A model generated the notes under the pieces. It saw only the letters and a program-made list of their open reading frames with translations, made no database searches and was not told where the DNA came from. The position numbers and the translations under genes are program-made. 64,000 bases of DNA from positions 1-64,000 of the forward strand of contig JAKSPJ010000012.1 of assembly GCA_024404915.1 (NCBI GenBank), written 5' to 3'. Origin of the DNA: Oscillospiraceae bacterium (GTDB lineage Bacteria; Bacillota; Clostridia; Oscillospirales; Ruminococcaceae). This document shows positions 43,764-52,468 of this stretch, piece by piece; position 1 is the stretch's first letter; each line of letters opens with the position of its first letter.

Positions 43764-44753
43764 ATGCAGGGGAAAGTAGTGAATGGAGTATCTCTTCCGC
43801 ATATTCCATGGCAGGAAAAACCGGAGGGGTGCAAAGATGTTATCTGGCGTTATCAGCAGAATCCTGTGATTGAAAGAGATCACCTGGAGATGTCAAACAG
43901 CATTTTTAATAGTGCAGTTGTTCCCTTCGAGGATGGTTTTGCAGGTGTTTTTCGTGTGGATGATAAGGCACGGAATATGGAACTTCATGCAGGTTTTTCA
44001 AAGGATGGCCTGCAATGGGAAATTTCCGAAGAACGCATACAGTTCGTAAAAACCAACGATGAAATCCAGGATTTTCAGTACGGCTATGACCCGAGAGTGG
44101 TATGGATTGAGGACCGGTATTATGTAACCTGGTGCAATGCTTATGGCTGGAAACCCACCATCGGCATAGCATATACCTTTGATTTCCGTACTTTCTATCA
44201 GATGGAAAACGCATTTCTGCCGTTCAATCGAAACGGCGTGCTGTTTCCGAGAAAGATTCAGGGCAATTATATGATGCTGAGCCGTCCGTCGGACAGCGGA
44301 CATACGCCTTTCGGAGACATCTATATTTCTCAGTCTCCGGATTTGACCTACTGGGGAAAGCATCGTCATGTTATGTCACCGAGCATGGGCTGGGAGTCCA
44401 CAAAAATCGGTGCAGGCCCCATTCCCATTGAAACGGATCAGGGTTGGCTGATGTTCTATCATGGCGTACTGACCTCCTGCAACGGCTTTGTATACAGCTT
44501 TTCAGCAGCGCTGCTTGATCTGAATGAACCGTGGCGTGTCCTGAAACGTGGAAGGGAATATCTGTTGAATCCCCGTACGATGTATGAATGTGTGGGCGAT
44601 GTTCCGAATGTCACCTTCCCATGCGCCGGCCTGGCAGATGCAGACACTGGCAGAATCGCCATATATTATGGCTGCGCAGATACCTGCACAAGTTTGTGTT
44701 TTACCACAGTAAACGATGTGCTTTCCTGGCTGGATACCCATTCTCAATGTTAA
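43764..44753 (+). CDS. GH130 mannosyl-phosphorylase
   Basis: A 329-residue cytoplasmic phosphorylase that splits beta-1,4-mannosides or mannosyl-glucose with phosphate to give mannose-1-phosphate. GH130 features are the five-bladed propeller with [19 protein letters not shown], the catalytic-region DYDPRV-like [36 protein letters not shown] and the phosphate-binding arginines ([17 protein letters not shown]). The length matches the shorter RaMP2-like group acting on mannooligosaccharides more than the longer mannosylglucose phosphorylases; the group call is inference. AAGGGGAAAG lies before the ATG. Single-gene unit with terminator, divergent from a CE2-like esterase. Confidence 0.92.
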   Translation: MQGKVVNGVSLPHIPWQEKPEGCKDVIWRYQQNPVIERDHLEMSNSIFNSAVVPFEDGFAGVFRVDDKARNMELHAGFSKDGLQWEISEERIQFVKTNDEIQDFQYGYDPRVVWIEDRYYVTWCNAYGWKPTIGIAYTFDFRTFYQMENAFLPFNRNGVLFPRKIQGNYMMLSRPSDSGHTPFGDIYISQSPDLTYWGKHRHVMSPSMGWESTKIGAGPIPIETDQGWLMFYHGVLTSCNGFVYSFSAALLDLNEPWRVLKRGREYLLNPRTMYECVGDVPNVTFPCAGLADADTGRIAIYYGCADTCTSLCFTTVNDVLSWLDTHSQC

Positions 44754-44761
44754 AAAGAGCG

Positions 44762-44794
44762 AAGGAATACCTGTTCATCGGGTATTCCTTTTTT
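44762..44794 (+). terminator. Terminator of the GH130 gene
   Basis: AAGGAATACC and GGTATTCCTT pair perfectly over a nine-base loop and run into a T tract, eight bases past the stop. Confidence 0.93.
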
Positions 44795-45017
44795 ATACCC
44801 TGATGATGTGATACGCTTAATTATGGCACTCCCGCACATAGAATAGGAACGCCTGGGGGCTTTGCACAGAATCTGCATGCATATTTTCCGCCATAATCTG
44901 CAAAAATCCCTTGACATACAACAGTATGCCTTCGGTCTTTTCGTGAATTCTGACGAAAAATCTGACGGTGCATCTTCTGAACAGTCTTTGTGCGGTATTG
45001 CTTTAAGCCGAAAAATG

Positions 45018-45046
45018 TTGACAAAAAGGATTGAATGTGCTATAAT
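45018..45046 (+). promoter_or_regulatory. Perfect consensus promoter of the zur-znu operon
   Basis: TTGACA, 17 bp, TATAAT, both boxes perfect. The operator palindrome begins five bases after the -10, at the expected transcription start, so the promoter should be strong unless repressed. Confidence 0.93.
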
Positions 45047-45050
45047 ATCA

Positions 45051-45075
45051 ATTGAAAATGATACTTATTTTCAAT
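45051..45075. promoter_or_regulatory. Fur/Zur-type operator palindrome
   Basis: A 25-bp palindrome with arms ATTGAAAAT and ATTTTCAAT around a seven-base centre (GATACTT). It covers the predicted transcription start of its own operon. Arms of this type bind Fur-family dimers; here the partner should be the regulator encoded next, giving metal-dependent autorepression of the zinc-uptake genes. Confidence 0.85.
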
Positions 45076-45087
45076 TTCGTGAAAGGG

Positions 45088-45546
45088 ATGAGGTATTTGC
45101 AGCGAAAGACAGGTTATCAGACAAAACAGAAAGCCATGATACTGAAATTTTTGCAGCAGAACAAAGAACAGCACATGACTGCAACGGAATTATTATATCT
45201 GTTGACGGAAAATGGTACACCTATGGGTGCAGCTACGGTTTATCGTCAGTTGGAAAAACTGGAGGCGGAAGGCCGTGTCCGGCGGTATGTGATGGACGAT
45301 CGTGGCAGTGCATGCTGGCAGTATCTGGATGAACACACAGAATGTCATCAGCATTTTCATCTGAAGTGTACTGCCTGCGGGACATTGTATCATCTTGCAT
45401 GTGAGCATCTCCAGGAAATCACTGCCCATGTTGGCACGAATCATGCATTTCAGATTGATTTGTCCAGGACCGTTTTTTATGGTATCTGCAAACACTGTCA
45501 GGGTGATGCCGTGCAGATGGATACAGAAGGAGGAAAGAATGACTGA
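45088..45546 (+). CDS. Fur-family metal regulator, Zur-like
   Basis: A repressor of about 152 residues. The winged helix covers RKTGYQTKQKAMILKFLQQN...AATVYRQLEKLEAEGRVRRY; the dimer domain has HQHFHLKCTACGTLYHL with the regulatory histidines and the structural zinc site CTAC and CKHC. Being first in an operon with znuABC marks it as Zur-like. The palindrome around its transcription start should be its target. An earlier ATG at 45056 sits inside the operator and is rejected; ATG at 45088 and TTG at 45097 are both possible, the latter with a GATGAGG before it. PerR or Fur identity is less likely but not excluded. Confidence 0.85.
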   Translation: MRYLQRKTGYQTKQKAMILKFLQQNKEQHMTATELLYLLTENGTPMGAATVYRQLEKLEAEGRVRRYVMDDRGSACWQYLDEHTECHQHFHLKCTACGTLYHLACEHLQEITAHVGTNHAFQIDLSRTVFYGICKHCQGDAVQMDTEGGKND

Positions 45547-46495
45547 GAATTTGAAACAAAGATTATTGGCCCTTGGATGTGCAGGCGTTTTAAGCAGTCT
45601 GTTATTGGCTTCCTGCGGCAGTCAGCCGCAGGAGGAGAATCAGCTGAAAATTGTCTCAACGGTGTATGCAGCCTATGACCTGGCATATCAGTTAACAGAG
45701 GATTTTTCGGGAGAGGTTCAGCAGAAACTCTTATTAACCCCAGGTGGTGAAAGCCATTCCTATGAACCGACACCAATGGATGTCGCAGCCATTCAGAACT
45801 GTGATCTGTTTATTTATGTGGGCGGTCCGTCGGAAACCTGGGCCAATACGCTGATAGAAACCACCCGGAAGGACAAAAAGAATATCCGGCTGTTTGATTA
45901 TGTGGACCTGCTGGATGAAGAAATCACAGAGGGCATGCAGGCGGAAGCAGAGGAAGAAGATACGGAACCAGATGAACACATCTGGACATCGCCCGCCAAT
46001 GCCGACGACATTCTGCGTGCAATCCGTGACGGTATTCAGAGTGCTGCAACAGAAGAGCAGGCAGCAAGCTGTAATGCAAAGTATGATAAGATACATGAAG
46101 AGCTGATGGCACTGGATGCAGAAGCCAGAGAAATCCAGGAGAATGGCGCAGATAAAACACTTGTGTTTGCGGATCGTTTTCCGTTCCGCTATCTGACGGA
46201 TGCATACCATTGGAAATATGCAGCTGCATTTCCGGGATGCTCAGGGGATACAGATGTGTCTTCTGCCACATTGTCAAGCCTCATTACCAAGGTGAAAGAG
46301 GAAAACATTGACACGGTATTCTATCTGGAAAACTCAACCCGGAAAATTGCAGATGCAATCTGCAGCGCAACGGATGCAAAAGCAGTCATGATGCAGTCCA
46401 TGAATAATGTGACAAACGAAGAATTTGAGAATCATGTGCATTATCAGGCACTGATGGAGCAAAACCTGAATGCAATACGGGAGGCCTTAACCTGA
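45539..46495 (+). CDS. znuA: Zinc ABC transporter, substrate-binding lipoprotein
   Basis: A 318-residue cluster-9 binding protein that captures zinc (or manganese) outside the cell. The lipobox is LLASC. Metal-site residues appear at GESHSYEPTPMD (His), PDEHIWTSPAN (His), and DRFPFRYLTDAYH with a late carboxylate. The acidic EEEDTEPDEH loop near residue 140 replaces the His-rich loop of classic ZnuA. It starts with an eight-base overlap of the regulator gene and has AGGAGG upstream, so it is translated with it. It delivers metal to the permease encoded two genes later. Confidence 0.92.
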   Translation: MTENLKQRLLALGCAGVLSSLLLASCGSQPQEENQLKIVSTVYAAYDLAYQLTEDFSGEVQQKLLLTPGGESHSYEPTPMDVAAIQNCDLFIYVGGPSETWANTLIETTRKDKKNIRLFDYVDLLDEEITEGMQAEAEEEDTEPDEHIWTSPANADDILRAIRDGIQSAATEEQAASCNAKYDKIHEELMALDAEAREIQENGADKTLVFADRFPFRYLTDAYHWKYAAAFPGCSGDTDVSSATLSSLITKVKEENIDTVFYLENSTRKIADAICSATDAKAVMMQSMNNVTNEEFENHVHYQALMEQNLNAIREALT

Positions 46496-47259
46496 TGGCT
46501 TATATTACATGCAAAGATATTACCCTGCGGTATGACGCATTGGTTGTACAGGAAAAACTAAGCTTTGAAGTCAACAAAGGAGATTACCTGTGTATTGTTG
46601 GAGAAAACGGTTCCGGAAAAAGTACATTGATGAAGTGCCTTTTGGGACTGAAGCAAGTGGATAGCGGAACGCTTTCCTACGGAGACGGCCTGAAAAAAAA
46701 TGAAATCGGATATCTTCCGCAGCAAAGTCAGATTCAGCGTTCATTTCCTGCTTCGGTCAGGGAGGTTGTACTGTCCGGATGTCTGAATCATCGCATCATT
46801 CATCCATTTTACAGTAAGGCTGAGAAACAGCGTGCCGCAGAGCAGATGGAATGTCTGAATATCACCGCCCTTGCAGACCGTAGTTACCGTGAACTGTCAG
46901 GCGGTCAGCAGCAGCGTGTATTGCTTGCAAGAGCGCTTTGCGCCACGCAAAAACTATTGATTCTGGATGAACCGCTGACTGGCCTGGATCCTCTGGTTGC
47001 CACAGAACTTTACAGCATTCTCCAGCATATTCATGATGCCCACGGCATTACAATTATCATGGTAACACATGATGTGGAATGTGCGGTGCGCCATGCAAAA
47101 TCCATTTTGCATATAGGAAAGAAAGAGAGCTTTTTCGGCTCCAGTGAGGCTTATGAAAACAGTGCACTGGGCAGAAGATTTCTGGGGGAATCCCTGGAAG
47201 CGGAGGCATGTTCCAATTGTGCCCATGAACATGAACCGGCAGAAAAGGAGGAAAACTGA
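46495..47259 (+). CDS. znuC: Zinc ABC transporter, ATPase
   Basis: A 254-residue nucleotide-binding subunit: Walker A GENGSGKST, Q-loop LPQQSQ, signature LSGGQQQR, Walker B LLILDEP and H-loop MVTHD. It powers the permease encoded next. The C-terminal 25 residues (EACSNCAHEHEPAEKEEN) add Cys and His that could bind zinc, an unusual tail for the family. Its ATG shares a base with the znuA stop and its stop shares one with the znuB start, so translation is tightly coupled. Confidence 0.95.
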   Translation: MAYITCKDITLRYDALVVQEKLSFEVNKGDYLCIVGENGSGKSTLMKCLLGLKQVDSGTLSYGDGLKKNEIGYLPQQSQIQRSFPASVREVVLSGCLNHRIIHPFYSKAEKQRAAEQMECLNITALADRSYRELSGGQQQRVLLARALCATQKLLILDEPLTGLDPLVATELYSILQHIHDAHGITIIMVTHDVECAVRHAKSILHIGKKESFFGSSEAYENSALGRRFLGESLEAEACSNCAHEHEPAEKEEN

Positions 47260-48086
47260 TGCATTCATTTTCAGAGATTTTCACCCCCGAGTTTGTGTCT
47301 GTCATATTATTGCCTGCTTTGATAGCCGGCGTTGCAGTGAGCCTGTGTGCAAGTCTGCTGGGTGTCAGTCTGGTTCTGAAACGCTGCTCTATGATTGGTG
47401 ACGGCTTATCCCATGTAGGGTACGGCACACTTTGCATTGCTGTTGCACTGGGATGGGCACCGATGCAGTTTACGATTCCTATTGTAATAATCGCTGCCTA
47501 TATTTTACTTCGTCTGTCAGAGAACAGCAGCCTGGGAGGAGACACTGCAATTGCATTATTCTCCACATCTGCGCTGGCATTGGGCATACTGGTATCGTCA
47601 AAAGCCAATCTGACAACAGATGTGAGCCACTATATGTTTGGCAGTATTCTGGCCATGACACGCAGCGATGTCATTTTCAGTGTGATTCTCAGCATTTGCG
47701 TGATTGCAGTATATATTTTGTTCTATGACAAAATATTTGCGGTAACATTTGATGAGAATTTTGCGAAAGCCACGGGATTAAACGTGCGATTCTACAATCT
47801 GCTGATTGCTGTTTTAACAGCTGTTACTGTGGTTTTAGGCATGATGCTGATGGGCGCACTGCTGATTTCCAGTTTAATGATTTTTCCTGCGGTAACCGCC
47901 ATGCGGCTCTGCAAGCGGTTCCGCTCCGTGATTGTTGCCGCTTTTCTCATTTCCATCGGATGTTTTCTGATTGGCTTGTTCCTGTCCCTTTGTATGGATA
48001 CTGCGGTTGGCGCAAGTGTAATTATTGTGAATCTGGCAGTATTCATCATTGCAAATCTGGTTTCAGGCTTCAAAAAAAGCAAATAA
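47259..48086 (+). CDS. znuB: Zinc ABC transporter, permease
   Basis: A 275-residue permease of the ABC-3 family with eight or nine helices. Family blocks are VILLPALIAGVAVSLCASLLGVSLVLKRCSMIGDGLSHVGYG near the start, LLTALSGG-like GTDVSHYMFGSILAM in the middle and the coupling loop MGALLISSLMIFPAVTAMRLCKRFRS. It forms the membrane channel that ZnuA feeds. It is the last gene of the operon; no clear terminator follows, although the AT-rich stretch before 48180 may serve. Confidence 0.95.
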   Translation: MHSFSEIFTPEFVSVILLPALIAGVAVSLCASLLGVSLVLKRCSMIGDGLSHVGYGTLCIAVALGWAPMQFTIPIVIIAAYILLRLSENSSLGGDTAIALFSTSALALGILVSSKANLTTDVSHYMFGSILAMTRSDVIFSVILSICVIAVYILFYDKIFAVTFDENFAKATGLNVRFYNLLIAVLTAVTVVLGMMLMGALLISSLMIFPAVTAMRLCKRFRSVIVAAFLISIGCFLIGLFLSLCMDTAVGASVIIVNLAVFIIANLVSGFKKSK

Positions 48087-48180
48087 GAATTCTGTAAGAA
48101 TCAGAGAACAATATTTCTGCGAACAGATCCTGAAAACATTTTAAAAAATTGTAAAAATCGATTGAATTGAACATTGTGTA

Positions 48181-48209
48181 TTGCAATTATTCTGCTGGAG
48201 ATGTATAAT
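48181..48209 (+). promoter_or_regulatory. Sigma-A promoter of the alcohol dehydrogenase operon
   Basis: TTGCAA, 17 bp, TATAAT, ending 32 bp before the ATG. GAAGGAGGATT is the ribosome binding site. Confidence 0.8.
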
Positions 48210-48241
48210 GAAAAAGTCGATGATTGACGAAGGAGGATTTT

Positions 48242-49423
48242 ATGGAGAATTTTAATTTTTATAGTCCGACTGAATTTGTCTTTGGAAAAGACCGTGAGAA
48301 TGAATGCGGAAAATATGTGAAGCAGTACGGCGGTACAAAAGTGCTTCTGCATTTCGGCGGCGGTTCTGCTGTCCGTTCCGGTTTGCTGGATCGCATTCAG
48401 AATTCACTGAATGAAGCCGGAATTCCCTTTGTTGCCCTTGGCGGTGTAAAGCCGAATCCCCGTGATACACTGGTATATGAGGGTATCCGTATTTGCCGTG
48501 AGCAGAATATTGATTTTATTCTTGCAGTAGGCGGCGGTTCTGTCATTGACTCCGCAAAGGCGATTGCAGCAGGAACGGTATATGAAGGCGATTTCTGGGA
48601 TTTCTATTCCGGAAAGGCTGTGGTTGAGAAGGCTTTGCCGGTTGCTACGGTGCTCACCATCGCTGCAGCAGGCAGTGAAGGTTCCGGTGATTCCGTAATA
48701 ACTAAGGAAGACGGCATGCTGAAGCGTGGCACAGGATCTCCTGCACTTCGCCCGCGTTTTTCCGTATTGAATCCGGAATTAACCATGACGCTGCCGGCAT
48801 ATCAGACCGCCTGTGGCGCAACTGATATCATGGCTCATGTATTTGAGCGTTATTTCACTAATACCCAGGAGGTAGAGATTACCGACAGACTCTGCGAAGC
48901 AGTTCTCATGACAATGCTGAAAGAAACACCTCGTGTGATTGCAGATCCTATGCATTATGAAGCAAGGGCAAATATCATGTGGGCAGGTACGGTCGCCCAT
49001 ACAAACATTGTCGGTGTTGGCAGACAGCAGGATTGGAACAGCCATAATCTGGAACATGAGCTTTCCGGCTTGTATGACATTGCACATGGCGCAGGCCTTG
49101 CAGTGATTATGCCATCCTGGATGGAATATGTCTATCAGCACAATCCGATGCGTTTTGCACAGATGGCCACCCGTGTTTTCGGCTGCCAGATGAATTTTGA
49201 GAATCCTTCTGACACAGCTTTGGAAGGCATTGCATGCTTCAGAAAATTCCTGCACAGTATTGGTATGCCTATCAACTTCACTGAAGCCGGCGCAAAGGCC
49301 GAGGATATTCCTGTTTTGGTGGAAAAGCTTGGCGTTGGCGATGGCTGTCTCCCCGGTTTCATGAACCTGACAGCAAAAGACGCAGAGGAGATATATAAAA
49401 TTGCAGCAAACGCTGTGATTTGA
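48242..49423 (+). CDS. Iron-containing (NADH-dependent) alcohol dehydrogenase
   Basis: A 393-residue type III dehydrogenase, similar to butanol dehydrogenases such as BdhA/YqhD. It should reduce aldehydes to alcohols with NAD(P)H. The cofactor loop GGGSVIDSAKAIAAG and the metal ligands are visible: Asp and His in ATDIMAH, and the two histidines in NLEHELSGLYDIAHGAGLAVIMP. The ATG at 48242 follows a strong AGGAGG at eight bases; the longer frame is not needed. It is the first gene of a two-gene unit with an SDR epimerase, 13 bp apart. It probably serves redox balance in fermentation. Confidence 0.93.
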   Translation: MENFNFYSPTEFVFGKDRENECGKYVKQYGGTKVLLHFGGGSAVRSGLLDRIQNSLNEAGIPFVALGGVKPNPRDTLVYEGIRICREQNIDFILAVGGGSVIDSAKAIAAGTVYEGDFWDFYSGKAVVEKALPVATVLTIAAAGSEGSGDSVITKEDGMLKRGTGSPALRPRFSVLNPELTMTLPAYQTACGATDIMAHVFERYFTNTQEVEITDRLCEAVLMTMLKETPRVIADPMHYEARANIMWAGTVAHTNIVGVGRQQDWNSHNLEHELSGLYDIAHGAGLAVIMPSWMEYVYQHNPMRFAQMATRVFGCQMNFENPSDTALEGIACFRKFLHSIGMPINFTEAGAKAEDIPVLVEKLGVGDGCLPGFMNLTAKDAEEIYKIAANAVI

Positions 49424-49436
49424 GAGGAGCGTTCTT

Positions 49437-50453
49437 ATGAAAATACTGTTCATTGGCGGCACAGGTACTATTAGTATGGCGATTACCAGGCTTCTGTCTT
49501 CCCAGGGCCATGAGCTTTGGCTTCTCAATCGTGGAAACCGCAATCAGGAATTGCCTGAAAATGTGCATACCATTTGCTGTGACATCAATGACGAAGCAGA
49601 TGTTCTGAGCAAAATTGACGGCATGCAGTTTGACTGTGTGGGTGAGTTTATCGGTTTTGTGCCGGAACAGCTGGAGCGCGATTATCGTTTGTTCAAGGGC
49701 AGAACAAAGCAGTTTATTTATATCAGTTCTGCTTCTGCATATCAGAAGCCGCTGCGGAACTATGTCATTACTGAAGAAACACCGCTGGAGAATCCTTACT
49801 GGGAATACTCCCGCAACAAAAAAGCGTGTGAGGAATATCTGCTGAAGCTTTACAAGAAAGAAGGCTTCCCGGTTACAATTGTCCGTCCGAGTCATACCTA
49901 TGATGAGCGTTCTGTGCCTCTGGGTGTACACGGAGAAAAAGGCAGCTGGCAGGTAGTTCAGCGCATCAGAGAAGGCAAGCCTGTTATTATTCATGGAGAC
50001 GGTACTTCACTCTGGACCATTACCCACAACAGTGATTTTGCCAAGGGATATGTCGGACTGATCGGCAATCCGAAAGCGATTGGTGAGGCTTTCCACATTA
50101 CCTGCGGCATGAGTGTTACATGGAATCAGATTTATCAGGCCATTGCAGATGCAGTCGGCATGGAGCTGCATCCTGTCTATGTTTCATCGGAGACATTGGC
50201 TGAACTCGGCGACTACGATTTTGTCGGAAGCCTGATCGGTGACAAAGCGGCATCTGTTGTGTTTGATCAGTCGAAACTAAAGCAGCTTGTGCCTGATTAT
50301 AGTCCGACAATTACAGCATATCAGGGAATTCAGAGCACGGTGCATTATGTACTGGAGCATGAGGAATATCAGATTCCGGATCCTGAGTTTGATGCATGGT
50401 GTGATGCTGTAATTTCTGCTGTGTCCGCTCTGAAAACGTCATTCAGAGCATAA
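49437..50453 (+). CDS. NAD-dependent epimerase/dehydratase (extended SDR)
   Basis: A 338-residue Rossmann-fold SDR. The cofactor motif is GGTGTISMAI, the acidic site DINDE follows, and the catalytic Tyr/Lys pair is in SASAYQKPL...YWEYSRNKKACEEYL (YxxxK), with a Ser in YISSASA. The C-terminal substrate domain has the NSDFAKGYVGLI motif of sugar-nucleotide epimerases and CSP41-like relatives. The substrate is a nucleotide sugar or isoprenoid-like cofactor; this cannot be told apart here. It follows the alcohol dehydrogenase by 13 bp and is likely co-translated. The last part ends in a loose Cys-Ala-rich tail. Confidence 0.85.
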   Translation: MKILFIGGTGTISMAITRLLSSQGHELWLLNRGNRNQELPENVHTICCDINDEADVLSKIDGMQFDCVGEFIGFVPEQLERDYRLFKGRTKQFIYISSASAYQKPLRNYVITEETPLENPYWEYSRNKKACEEYLLKLYKKEGFPVTIVRPSHTYDERSVPLGVHGEKGSWQVVQRIREGKPVIIHGDGTSLWTITHNSDFAKGYVGLIGNPKAIGEAFHITCGMSVTWNQIYQAIADAVGMELHPVYVSSETLAELGDYDFVGSLIGDKAASVVFDQSKLKQLVPDYSPTITAYQGIQSTVHYVLEHEEYQIPDPEFDAWCDAVISAVSALKTSFRA

Positions 50454-50470
50454 AAAAGCTATTATCCCTC

Positions 50471-50517
50471 ACACCGTTGACAACAGGTAAGGAGAGGGGC
50501 CTGTTGATTATCGGTGT
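50471..50517 (+). other. Interrupted hairpin after the SDR gene
   Basis: ACACCG/CGGTGT and CAACAGG/CCTGTTG nest with two bulges. No T tract follows, so this is not a standard terminator; the terminator proper is the next hairpin. Confidence 0.5.
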
Positions 50518-50528
50518 TCTCGAAAAAA

Positions 50529-50562
50529 CAATGGGACATCCGTCATGAAGGATGTCCCATTG
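50529..50562. terminator. Bidirectional terminator between convergent genes
   Basis: CAATGGGACATCC pairs perfectly with GGATGTCCCATTG over an eight-base loop, flanked by A and T tracts. It serves the SDR gene and the minus-strand deacetylase gene. Confidence 0.9.
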
Positions 50563-50577
50563 CAATTTTATACGGCA

Positions 50578-51501
50578 TTATTCAGTTTCGTGATTCCAGC
50601 TTGGATCATCCCATTCCGGATGCTGATCCAGTGTTTTAAATGTATAACCTCGTTCCTTAATGTCCTGAATAACGGTTGGCAGAATATTGACGGAGCCCAA
50701 TTCCGTATCATGGAACAGGAAAACGATAGGAACCTCTGGTTCATCCTTATGCCATCCCATGGAATCGTAGTAGGACTGCATAAAGAACTCTTCCTCCGGT
50801 AGACCGTTAACATTTCCCTGCTTCCATTTGTCATTATCTCCGCCGTTCCAGTCGAAATATCGGTAGTTTTCTTCTTTCAGCCTTTCAATAATACCATCAT
50901 GTACCGCCTCAGCGTACTTCGTATTGGAGCCGCCGGGGAATCGAATGCAAAGCCGCTCCGGCAGTGTAACCTGAGCTTTGGTTTCCACAGCGTCTTTCCA
51001 TTGCTGAACCTCATTCATAAATGCATCTGCGGAGGCATAGCATTTGTCAAAATCATGGGTAAAGGAATGACACGCAATGACATGGCCGCGATCAGCAGCT
51101 TCTTTCACATACTGCGGATAGATTTCCACAAACGCACCTACCGTAAAGAATGTTGCCTTCACGCCGTATTGATCCAGAATATCCAGGACAGCGGGGGTGT
51201 TTTTGCAGGGACCATCATCAAATGTCAGATAGATTTCCTTGTATCTGGTAACAGTTGTGACTGTAGTGGTTTCAGTGGTAGTGGTATCTGTCGTTGTCAC
51301 CGTTGTAGTGCTTGAAGTGGTCACCATGCTGACAAGGGTTTTGGTAGTGGTTGTAACTTCTGCAGCGATGTTCTGATCTGAAACGGAGTCAGAAGAATTG
51401 TCTTTGTGCATGAAGACCTGCATGATACCAATCAGCACAAGAATACCGAAGCATACTAATAACAGCTGAAAGAGCACTGTCTGTTGTCTTTGTTTTTTCA
51501 A
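50578..51501 (-). CDS. Membrane-anchored polysaccharide deacetylase (CE4)
   Basis: A 307-residue NodB-family deacetylase. An N-terminal anchor helix (about 10-30) leads through a Thr/Ser-rich linker (TTTTETTTVTT) to the catalytic domain. Motifs: LTFDDGPCKN (Asp pair, motif 1), HSFTHDF (His pair, motif 2), the Arg in RFPGG and the conserved Trp and His toward the end (FLFHDTE). It should remove N-acetyl from peptidoglycan (PdaA/PgdA type) or O-acetyl from xylan; the first fits a cell-surface anchor. Starts with TTG at 51501 behind GGAAGGAG. It is a single-gene unit. The linker resembles that of the anti-sigma protein at 25690. Confidence 0.92.
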   Translation of the reverse strand: MKKQRQQTVLFQLLLVCFGILVLIGIMQVFMHKDNSSDSVSDQNIAAEVTTTTKTLVSMVTTSSTTTVTTTDTTTTETTTVTTVTRYKEIYLTFDDGPCKNTPAVLDILDQYGVKATFFTVGAFVEIYPQYVKEAADRGHVIACHSFTHDFDKCYASADAFMNEVQQWKDAVETKAQVTLPERLCIRFPGGSNTKYAEAVHDGIIERLKEENYRYFDWNGGDNDKWKQGNVNGLPEEEFFMQSYYDSMGWHKDEPEVPIVFLFHDTELGSVNILPTVIQDIKERGYTFKTLDQHPEWDDPSWNHETE

Positions 51502-51625
51502 TTTTGAAAATCTCCTTCCGTGGACTTTTGTCAGTTTATATTATAACACACAGACCATAATCTGTCAAGGTTTTGGCATCATGCAGATGAATCAGCAGTC
51601 ATTCCGGGAAACCTGCCTTTTTTTC

Positions 51626-51654
51626 TTGACATTCTTCCGGAATGTGTGTATAAT
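51626..51654 (+). promoter_or_regulatory. Perfect consensus promoter of the YczE-like gene
   Basis: TTGACA, 17 bp, TATAAT, ending 40 bp before the ATG at 51695, whose binding site is GAGGA. Confidence 0.9.
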
Positions 51655-51694
51655 AAAGAAAATCAGGAATATTGAAAAAGAAGAGGATTGTATT

Positions 51695-52336
51695 ATGAAA
51701 AAAAGAATTATGATGTCTGTTCTTGGTGTCTTAACAGGCGCAGTCAGCGTTGCTGTTTTCAAGATGGCAGCATTTGGTGTCGATCCGTTTCAGTCTTTTA
51801 TGAGCGGTATTGACACTGTGGTTCCCATTGGATTTGGCACGCTGTATGTTATCGTAAACGCAATTTTGCTTTCATTCAGTGTCATTTTTGACCGACACTA
51901 TATTGGCATTGCAACTTTCATCAATCTGTTTCTGCTCGGCTATGTGACAGAATACTCTTATAAATTGTTTTCCATGCTGATCCCGACACCCTCCCTTTTC
52001 CTGCGGATTGTGTTTCTGATTGTTGGCATTATTATTATCTGCATCGGTTCTTCACTGTACATTACCGCTGACCTGGGCGTTTCCACCTATGATGCGGTTG
52101 CATTGATTATGGCGAATAAATGGAAAATCGGTCCTTTTAAGTTTATCCGTGTCATTACAGATGTATGCTGTGTAATTCTTGGTACAGTTTTGTTTTTGTT
52201 TGGCGGCGGTGCCTGGAAAGGTGTTCCTGCCATTGCAGGTGTGGGAACCATTGTGACCGCATTCTTTATGGGACCTCTGATTGAATTTTTTAATGTGCAC
52301 ATTGCAAGACCCATGCTGGAAGGAAAAGGGAAATAA
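51695..52336 (+). CDS. YczE/YitT-like membrane protein (DUF6198-like)
   Basis: A 213-residue polytopic protein with five or six helices. The signature block is AAFGVDPFQSFMSGIDTVVPIGFGTLYVIVN near the start and SLYITADLGVSTYDAVALIMANKW in the middle, two related halves as in YczE/YitT proteins. Their biochemical role is unsettled; some are linked to export or peptide tolerance. The ATG at 51695 is chosen because the upstream frame covers the promoter. It stands alone under a strong promoter. Confidence 0.8.
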   Translation: MKKRIMMSVLGVLTGAVSVAVFKMAAFGVDPFQSFMSGIDTVVPIGFGTLYVIVNAILLSFSVIFDRHYIGIATFINLFLLGYVTEYSYKLFSMLIPTPSLFLRIVFLIVGIIIICIGSSLYITADLGVSTYDAVALIMANKWKIGPFKFIRVITDVCCVILGTVLFLFGGGAWKGVPAIAGVGTIVTAFFMGPLIEFFNVHIARPMLEGKGK

Positions 52337-52412
52337 TAAGAAAACCCAGTATGCTTTGAGCAAAGACAGCTGCTTAAAAACAAGTATGCATTTGTCCTGA
52401 TTATCATACAAA

Positions 52413-52441
52413 AATCTCCTGCTGCCAGTCATCAGGAGATT
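52413..52441 (+). terminator. Hairpin after the YczE-like gene
   Basis: AATCTCCTG and CAGGAGATT pair perfectly over an 11-base loop. Only a weak T-rich tract follows, and the right arm lies 27 bp before the next gene, so partial readthrough is likely. Confidence 0.6.
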
Positions 52442-52468
52442 CATTCTATATTATAAAGGAGAAACACT

